Source: Histoplasma ohiense (taxonomy: Eukaryota; Ascomycota; Eurotiomycetes; Onygenales; Ajellomycetaceae). From it: a stretch of 64,000 nucleotides of DNA. A model generated the notes under the pieces. The model worked only from the letters and a program-made list of their open reading frames with translations. It made no database searches and had not been told where the DNA came from. The translations under genes were made by a program, and so were the position numbers. The stretch lies in NCBI GenBank assembly GCA_017607445.1, contig JAEVHH010000006.1, forward strand, positions 682,001 to 746,000, read 5' to 3'. Of this stretch, positions 57,452 through 64,000 are shown piece after piece (positions within the stretch are counted from its first letter, which is position 1; each line of letters begins with the position of its first letter).

Positions 57452-57765
57452 CAGATAACCCATTTAATGAGAGACTTTGGCATTCTCAGTTCTATCAAAG
57501 TATTGATCATTTGAGAAAGTGAAACACAATCAAATGCACCTTTTATATCAATAAACATTGCAGTTGTAACCATTTTTTCATTCTTTGCAAGTTGAATATC
57601 ATGAACTACAGAGAGAACTGCATCAATTGCTGAGTTTTGCTTTCTACTTCCCATCTGATCATCATATAATAGATCAGTAGTAGCAGATAGAAAAGACAAT
57701 CTAGTTGCAATTATCTTTTCCAGAATTTTTCCCAGGCAATTCAGCAGAGATATCACTCTATAAGA
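57452..57765 (-). pseudogene. LINE D reverse transcriptase, N-terminal piece
   Basis: Minus-strand frame with YRVISLLNCLGKILEKIIA, MGSRKQNSAIDAV and FIDIKGAFDCV, the first catalytic Asp block of LINE RTs. Upstream of Tyr the frame meets a TAG and the sequence turns GC-rich, so the LINE is 5'-truncated here. It continues across C1 at 51258 (ICFMSKRT). ORF1 and the endonuclease are missing. Confidence 0.8.
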
Positions 57766-58509
57766 CTACGTGGCTACTCCACGCAGGATGCACCTTAAGC
57801 TAGTTACATTTACCCCTATAACCAACCGACCACCGCGTCCGTCCTCTCGGGCCGCTTTAACTAGTTCTGGGGTTTCCAGCGGGGGTCCTAGTTAAGCGCC
57901 ACTGCCCACCCTAGACATCACCATAGCCCAGAGCTTCCAGTTGCCGATCTCGGCCCATTGCCCCCTTGGCCTACCAACCGGCCGTCGTGGCCTTGCCCCG
58001 TGTAAGGGACTAACCATAGGCTTACCCCACCCAAATTACCCACTAATAGTGTTAGATGACCACTAGTGGGCCCTGAGAATAGGGCGCCTACCAGGGTGTC
58101 CTGCTTGGCTTGCTACTACCTCTCTGATGAGGCAGCCAATCGGATGGTTTTTAAAATCATTCCCTGTTGTTGGGGTGGCCCCCTAGATGCCGGGGGCCTT
58201 GGCAGGTGCTAGTATGTATAAGCACCCTATACTCGACCCTCTGTAATCATCGGATCTTGCTTAGATCAGCACTAGTGGCAGGGGGGCTGCATGGCACTAA
58301 TGAGCGTGGCTTCCAGCGGCCACCACCCTCACCACTGCCAAGCGGCACCCCTGTCAGCACTGCCTCACTAGGCTTGGCCCCTGGTCACGGGGGCCTTCAT
58401 GGGTAAGAAGTGGCCCAAAATGGGACCTTGCCAGCGGCAGGATTCGAACCTACAGCACATCTAACAGTGCTACCTTGGGTAACAGTCTTACCAACTGCGC
58501 CACGCGGGC
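57766..58509 (-). repeat. GC-rich tRNA-headed unit fused to LINE D (WEIRD/SINE-like)
   Basis: About 740 bp, GC-rich, without an evident protein frame. Its minus-strand start (58509) is tRNA-like: 5' GCCCGCG pairs with CGCTGGC at the 3' side in 6 of 7 positions, with an A-box-like GTGGCGCAGTTGGTAAGAC and B box GGTTCGAATCC. These are RNA polymerase III promoter elements. The 3' third recurs, hypermutated, at 32513-32765, ending at the same place before a different LINE D breakpoint. It recalls the WEIRD-LINE fusion called MINE in Magnaporthe. Confidence 0.7.
58425..58509 (-). promoter_or_regulatory. tRNA-related Pol III promoter (A and B boxes)
   Basis: A box near 58500-58485 and B box GGTTCGAATCC with a T-arm stem (GTAGG/CCTGC) near 58455-58439. 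The D-stem cannot form, and the spacing between boxes is longer than in most tRNAs, so it is a tRNA-derived promoter rather than a tRNA gene. Confidence 0.6.
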
Positions 58510-58523
58510 AAAATGCATTAGAT

Positions 58524-61500
58524 AAAGAGTGGATACAACTGTTCAGTAGCTTGGCTGATGTATCAATTCTCTTTGTTCTCAAAAAAGATGATGGACTTCA
58601 TCTTTGTGTAGACTATTGAGGGTTAAATTGAATCACCATCAAGAATCAATACTCTCTATCTCTAATAAATGAATTACTTGATAGGCTTTCAAAAGCCAAG
58701 ATATTCACTAAGCTGGATCTTCAAGATGCCTATCACTGCATACTTATAGTGGCAAAAGACTGTTGGAAGACAGTCTTTAGAATGAGATATGAACATTTTG
58801 AATATGTAGTTATGCCATTTGGACTAGCTAATGCTCCAGTGACATTCCAAGCATACATTAATAATGCCTTGTCTGATTTGTTGGATATATGTTGTGTTGT
58901 CTATTTGGACGACATTCTCATATTCTCCAATTCAAAGCAGGAACATAAAGTGCATGTTACTAAGATGCTAGAATGTCTCAAGTGTGTGAATCTATTTGCA
59001 AAACTCTCTAAGTGTGAATTTGAAGTGGACAAGATCTCATTTCTGAGGTTTGTTATAGATACAAATGATGTTGAGATGGAGTCAGACAGAGTCTCCACTA
59101 TTGTGGAATGATCTACATCTAAATCAATTAAAGAGATTCAATCCTTCTTGAGCTTTGCTAATTTCTATCAGTGATTTATTAAGTCTTTCTCCTCTATTGC
59201 AGCCCTATTATTCGAACTTACAAAAGGGAGCAAGAAGGGGGAAAGAAAAGTCACTTTTATATGAACAGAAGATGCTCAAAGTGCTTTCAATGAGCTCAAA
59301 TCACACTTTATGCATGCTTCTCTATTAGCTCATTTTGACTCAGCTCAGTGTATTCAGATCAAATCTGATGCATTCACTTTTGCAGTCACTGCTATTCTGT
59401 CACAGTTGCAGAATGATGGACACTGACATTCAGTTGCCTTCTGATCAAGAAAGTTGATTGATGTAGAAATGTGTTATGATACTCATGATAAGGAACTCTT
59501 GGCTATTGTAGCAGCATTTAAGAATTGAAGACACTATCTAAAGAGAAGTCAGTATTCAATTCAAGTCTGATCTGATCATGCCAATCTGCAGTACTTTATG
59601 ATGACTAAGAAACTGAACAGATGTCAGATCAGATGAGTGGAAGCTTTATCTGCTTATGATTTTGTATTACTGCACCACTCTGAATCAAAGAATTCAGCTG
59701 ATGAGCTCAGTTGTTGCACAGACTACAGTGAGGCCTATAATGGCCAAACTATGTTATCTATCCTGCAACAGAAGCTGAAACATGGAGTTAGACTAGACTG
59801 AGAAGCTGATACTTCTTTTCAAAATGATATTTCTTCTGATGTAGTCTGTGCACAAATCTCTAATGAGCAAAATACTTCTTTTAATGAGTGAAAAGTGCTT
59901 CATATGTCAACATCTTCTATCTCTCATGTAAACTCTTCCCCTCCATTGCATGTTGAGCAATATATGCCCCAGATTGCAGTCAATAAGGCTATTCTTGAGG
60001 ACTCAGCATACACAGAAATGCCTGAATTCTTCATCTCATTTCTGAGTAAAGCACAGAAGATTGATTCTTTTGCTGCTGAGCAAAGAGAGAAGATAAAAGA
60101 GAAGAATATGACTGTCACTGAAAATATGCTATGAACAATTTCTGAGGATGATATATTGCATACTAATGATCATGCATATGTCCTTCAACAAAAGACACTC
60201 ATTGATGAAATTATCAGTGCAAACCATGATGATCCGCAGGGGGGTCACTTTGGTATAAAAAAGTCTATAGACAGCATCCAGAACAAATACTATTGGCATG
60301 GGCTAGTCAGAGATGTCAAAGATTATATATCCACTTGTGATACTTGTCAAAGAGTAAAGCCAAAATGGCACAGACAATATGGAGAATTGGATACAATTCT
60401 CTTATCATCAAATTCTTTTGAGTTCATTACTATGAATTTTATTACAGGCTTGCCAGCCTCTACATTTCTTCACCAAATCTATGATGCAATTTTAGTGATT
60501 GTGAATATATATACCAAGTTTACAATCTATATTCCTTGCATCAAAAACATTACTGCTGATGAACTAGTGGAAATTGTTTATGCCAAGTTCTATACAATTT
60601 ACAGAGTACTCAAAAACCATATATCCAATCAAGATTCACTGTTTACAAGCCATTATTGATCCATCTTTTGTTATATGCTAGGCACACACCGGAAACTTTC
60701 AACAGCCTTTCACTCTCAAACAGATGGTCAAACAGAATGATAAAATCAAATCTTGAAACATTATCTTCAATGCTTTATCAACTATCATCAAGATGACTGA
60801 GCACACTGACTACTGCTGACACAGTTTGTTTACAATATCTCTCAACATACCTCTACTGGAATGGCACCTGCGGAAGCCTTAATGGGATATTGACCTGATT
60901 TAAAAATTAATGTCAGCAAACCACCACAACCAGTCGCCATACATGCTGCTAGCTGCGCGAAACATATCAAGAAAACATGTCATAAGCTCATTGAGAATCT
61001 ACAAAAGACATGACAAGCACAGAAAATCTATTATGATGCAAAACATAAGCCCCAACAATTTAAAATAGATGACTATGTCATGCTCAATGCAAAAAATCTC
61101 TGATTGCTGTGCCTGATTTGCAAACTCAATCATAAATATGTTGGATCCTTCAAGATTCTGGATATCATCAGAAAACAAGTGTACAAACTAGAACTGTCAT
61201 TTTTATATAGAAGCATCCATTCTGTATTCCATGTATCTTTATTGAAGTCATACAACCACAGAAATGGAGCTCTATCAGAACCAGGACTGAAACTTGTCAA
61301 TGATGAAGAAGAATATCAAGTTGAAGAAATTCTTGAAAAATGACAATGAAAAAACAAACCTCTGAAATATCTTGTGAGATGGACAGGTTGGGGTTCTAGT
61401 GATGATACATGGAAACTGGAAGAAAACATATTGAACACTCAGACATTTGAAATCTTCCTCAAACAAGAAAATGAACAACAAATACAAAATCAACATACTC

Positions 61501-61587
61501 TCAAACATCAAAAGTGCAAACTTCAAGTCAAAAAACATCAGAAGCACAAATCTCACTCAAATTCCAATCAAATGCATTCTTTTTAGA
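58524..61587 (+). pseudogene. A3 pol: RT, RNase H, integrase, chromodomain
   Basis: RT: KEWIQ, LHLCVDY followed by TGA, MPFGLANAP (about 58811) and YLDDILIFSN (about 58900). RNase H about 59350-59720. Integrase: H...H (about 60250-60300) and CDTCQ (about 60337); core to about 60760. GAG-like spacer VNDEEEYQVEEILEK then chromodomain with LVRWTGWGSSDDTWKLEENI (about 61370-61430). Tail rich in Gln, Lys and His. Stops are nearly all TGA, for example the Trp of VEWP-type motif at 59109. Dead, but the best reference for family A. Confidence 0.85.
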
Positions 61588-61990
61588 AGGATTTTATCAG
61601 GGAAAAGGGAAAAAAAGGAAAAAAAAAAAAAAAAAAAAATTCAATTTGGGTATAATAAATACAAAAAATAAAACATACAAGCAAGAAAAAAACAAAGAAA
61701 ATGGATTCTAAGAAAAGTCTAAAGATTCTCAGTTCATTCATTCTCATCTCATTCTCCATCTCTCACTTTCTCTTCTTTCTTCCATCATTCTCCTCATTCC
61801 CTCTCTCTGCCACCCTCGCCCAATACTCCTTCTGATACTCATATATTATGGGCACTCATTTTGAGTGCAGAGATATAGACAAATGCCTATTTCACAACAC
61901 ATTTGTCTTCTCACATCTCTTCTCTCTCATCAATCTACTCATTCTTCAGCACATCTGATGAAGGAAGGCATTTTCTTCCATCTTTTTCTC

Positions 61991-62919
61991 TCACTTCTCC
62001 ACTGTCTGAGACATCCTCTCCCTCTGCTTCACTGATATCAGTGGTAAATTGACAAAGAAAGCAGACATCACAGACACTGCTGCAGTCATCAGCATCTCCA
62101 CAATCTTCTTCATCAGCTCTTCAGTCAACTCCTCTCTCATCAATCCCTCTCCAATCAACCCCTCCATCACAGAGCTCTTGAAGCTCATTACTTTCAAAAT
62201 TCTCTTCTTCACATCCTCCTCTTCCTCTAACACCTCTGCTCTGAAAGAATCAGACACAACCACAGCCTCCAAAACCTGCACCTCTGCAGGCTCAGCTGCT
62301 GCTCAGTGCTGAGATTATAGAGCATTTGCTTCTGCTCTACCTCAAGTGAACAGCATCACCAGGTGAGATGTGTCCAATCATTTTATCAAACAACAAAGAT
62401 GACTTTTGTGATTGATCATATCCTTCTCAGCTGCCACCCCCACAAAAATAAACACTCACCCATGCATGATGCACCTCAGAAGAGGTGTATCACACATCTA
62501 GCATCATTATCAGTATATCAACATTGCTAAGAGCACTACTATCTATTCAAAAGCAAATTTGAAGAAAAAGAAAAAGGAAATAAGAATTAAAGAGGATTAC
62601 TCATGAGTTTGCAGAATTTTCCTGCAGAGACACAAGCCTCACAACACTTCCAGACATTTGGCTCCAACACACATCAAAAATTGATGTCTTCAAATCTAGA
62701 GACACAATGTTCACACAGAATCTGACTGTTGTGCATCATGTGATTAGGGCTAAACCTAGAGCAATATAACAAGCAAACAGCAAATGGCACTATATGGAAA
62801 TGAGCTAGTGGCGCATGTGACCACACTAATAACACCACTGGCAAGGAACACCAACAATAATATGTGATAAGCGCCCAAGGAACAACTTACTTAAAATCGG
62901 GATAACTGAGAGAGCCCAT
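61991..62919 (-). pseudogene. Antisense six-cysteine gene of chromovirus A (A3 copy)
   Basis: Exon 1 62919-62891 (MGSLSYPDF) ends at GTAAGT. The intron ends TCTAG before 62755. Exon 2 62755-62601 encodes the six-cysteine motif starting CEHC and ending CCEACVSAGKFC. A donor GTAATC follows. One Trp codon in the motif is intact where A2 has TGA; another is TGA. The charged C-terminal block is open at 62291-61991. The gene is convergent with pol, which ends at 61587. Same exon lengths as A2. The product is unknown; a zinc-binding fold is possible. Confidence 0.58.
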
Positions 62920-63286
62920 TTCAATAAAAGAGAGGGGGAGGAAGGACAATGATATAAAAAAATTTAAAAATTTAAAAATTTTTTGGAGATGAAAAATCGC
63001 GGCAGAAAGGCAAGGAGCTTTGATGATGGTCAAGTTAAAAAAGAAGAGAAATCTTCAAGAAGAAAGAAATTCTTTTTACTTCTCTGCACACAACCCCTGG
63101 CAACCAAAGAATCCACCAATTCCACCTCATTAGAAAATCAATAACAACACATATACAAGCTATCTAGAGGACGCGATCGATATACTGCTATCAACAAATG
63201 GAACTTACAATACAGAAATACAATTATCTACTAGCAAGCAATCTATACAATTGCTGAGAGCAGCTCTTATAAAAAAGAGAGGCAAT

Positions 63287-63564
63287 TGTAATGCATTTAT
63301 TTATTATTTCCTTATTATCTTTGCTTATTCTTACCTCTTTCCATTATACTCTCACTACTGCTATTTCTATATGTATATATATATCAATGTATGTATTTCA
63401 CACATCTTCTTTCTCTTTCTTTTCTTCCTTAGCAATTAGCTACACTATGCTATGTTATGCTACTATACTATATTACTCTACAATATATTACTATTATCTC
63501 TGCTACACTATAAACTATAAACTATCTTCTACTGTTACTCTTCACACTGTCACTACACCTCACA
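63287..63564 (+). repeat. A3 3' LTR
   Basis: 278 bp, same length as 46405-46682, with more transitions. Followed by the CATTC duplication. Confidence 0.92.
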
Positions 63565-63664
63565 CATTCATTCACTTTTTTTTTAGCTTAGAGATATGAT
63601 ATCTAGCTCCATCCTCTGCTCAGAGTGCAATCCCACATTTTTCAAGAATACAAATATAATGAGA
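63565..63664. other. Spacer between A3 and A4
   Basis: About 100 bp of the sequence A3 inserted into, containing a T run and a short C-x2-C frame (ILCSEC). No gene identified. Confidence 0.4.
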
Positions 63665-64000
63665 TGTAATGCACTCATTTATTATTTTCTTATTGTATAT
63701 TATCTTCGCTTATTCTTACCTCTTTCCATTATACTCTCGCTACCGCTATTTCTATATGTATATATATATCGATGTATGTATTTCACACATCTTCTTTCTC
63801 TTTCTTTTCTTTCTTAGCAATTAGCTACACTATGTTACACTACTATACTACACTCTACAATATACTACTATTATCTTCATTATGCTATAAACTATCTTCT
63901 ACTGTTACTCTTCACACTGTCACTACATCTTACAGTTTCTAATCACTCAATCTTTGAGAGATGATCTATTGAGTAATAGTTATGACCTCTATTCACAGCA
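63665..64000 (+). mobile_element. Chromovirus A, copy A4, 5' end (runs off window)
   Basis: 5' LTR 63665-63934 (about 270 bp, end mutated to CTTACA), the primer-binding position GTTTCTAATCACTC, leader, and gag ATG at 63982. The rest lies beyond the window. Confidence 0.88.

Larger units (their letters stand above)
48838..58509 (-). mobile_element. Chimeric retroelement: tRNA-headed GC-rich unit plus 5'-truncated LINE D
   Basis: Flanked by a 14-bp direct duplication AAAATGCATTAGAT at 48824-48837 and 58510-58523. On the minus strand it begins at 58509 with a tRNA-like head, continues as a 740-bp GC-rich unit to about 57766, then switches to LINE D within the RT gene (YRVISLL) and ends with the LINE 3' UTR and an ATT/AAT tail (48838-48857). 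Chromovirus C1 inserted later at 51259-57451. One duplication around both parts means they were inserted together. Confidence 0.85.
46405..63564 (+). mobile_element. Chromovirus A, copy A3 (least mutated, split by LINE chimera)
   Basis: 278-bp LTRs at 46405-46682 and 63287-63564, duplication CATTC at 46400-46404 and 63565-63569. Without the LINE insertion it is about 7.5 kb. It carries gag, protease, RT, RNase H, integrase, chromodomain and the antisense gene. It is the best-preserved A copy, with Trp codons still present at several sites that are TGA in A1 and A2. Confidence 0.94.

Noticed and set aside
58425..58509. A working tRNA gene
   Set aside because: The acceptor ends pair, but no D stem forms and the anticodon region cannot be placed. 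It starts exactly at a retroelement border.

Overview
The window looks like part of a filamentous ascomycete (Pezizomycotina) nuclear genome. The one host gene has about 20 short GT-AG introns of roughly 50-100 bp and encodes a fungal secreted enzyme. The rest is AT-rich, transposon-packed DNA in which most copies have been hypermutated by C-to-T changes, like RIP but with an unusual sequence preference. The genus cannot be told from the sequence.

Layout, left half. A Helitron-type helicase gene (1-416, resuming at 30484) is split by a 30-kb nest. Chromovirus copy A1 (417-30483, TSD CTCAT) holds chromovirus B (749-15964, TSD AGCAT) and an inverted A copy, A2 (18602-26008, TSD AAATG). B in turn holds a 6.7-kb Tad-like LINE (LINE E, 8619-15310) and a hAT-like MITE filled with a minisatellite (7254-8610, 8-bp TSD).

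Middle. At 30.7-33.3 kb are decayed sequence, a tRNA-headed SINE-like unit and a 3' fragment of LINE D fused to a second repeat. A GC-normal island at 33.3-41.9 kb carries one large gene (33943-41611). It reconstructs as 21 in-phase exons, about 2,100 residues: signal peptide, GH55 beta-1,3-glucanase domain, Thr/Pro-rich linker, S8 subtilase domain and Cys-rich tail.

Right half. A hypermutated remnant of chromovirus C (C2, about 41930-45960) is interrupted by a second hAT-like MITE (43369-44846). Chromovirus A3 follows (46405-63564, TSD CATTC). Inside A3 lies a chimeric retroelement (48838-58509, 14-bp TSD): LINE D joined to a GC-rich, tRNA-headed sequence, itself split by a GC-rich and apparently intact chromovirus C1 (51259-57451, TSD CAGAT, 597-bp LTRs that look identical). 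A fourth A copy begins at 63665 and runs off the window.

Most notable points. (1) Chromoviruses A and B each carry, between pol and the 3' LTR and on the opposite strand, a spliced gene encoding a six-cysteine motif; the same splice structure is kept in the A copies. (2) Comparing C2 with C1 shows a mutation bias to CpC and CpG with CpA largely spared, so decay stops are mostly TGA at former Trp or Arg codons. (3) C1 has a perfect 13-nt complement between its LTR and the primer-binding position, predicting Tf1-type self-priming. (4) The tRNA-headed sequence is fused at the same end to two different LINE D breakpoints, suggesting template switching. (5) The host gene fuses GH55 with a subtilase.
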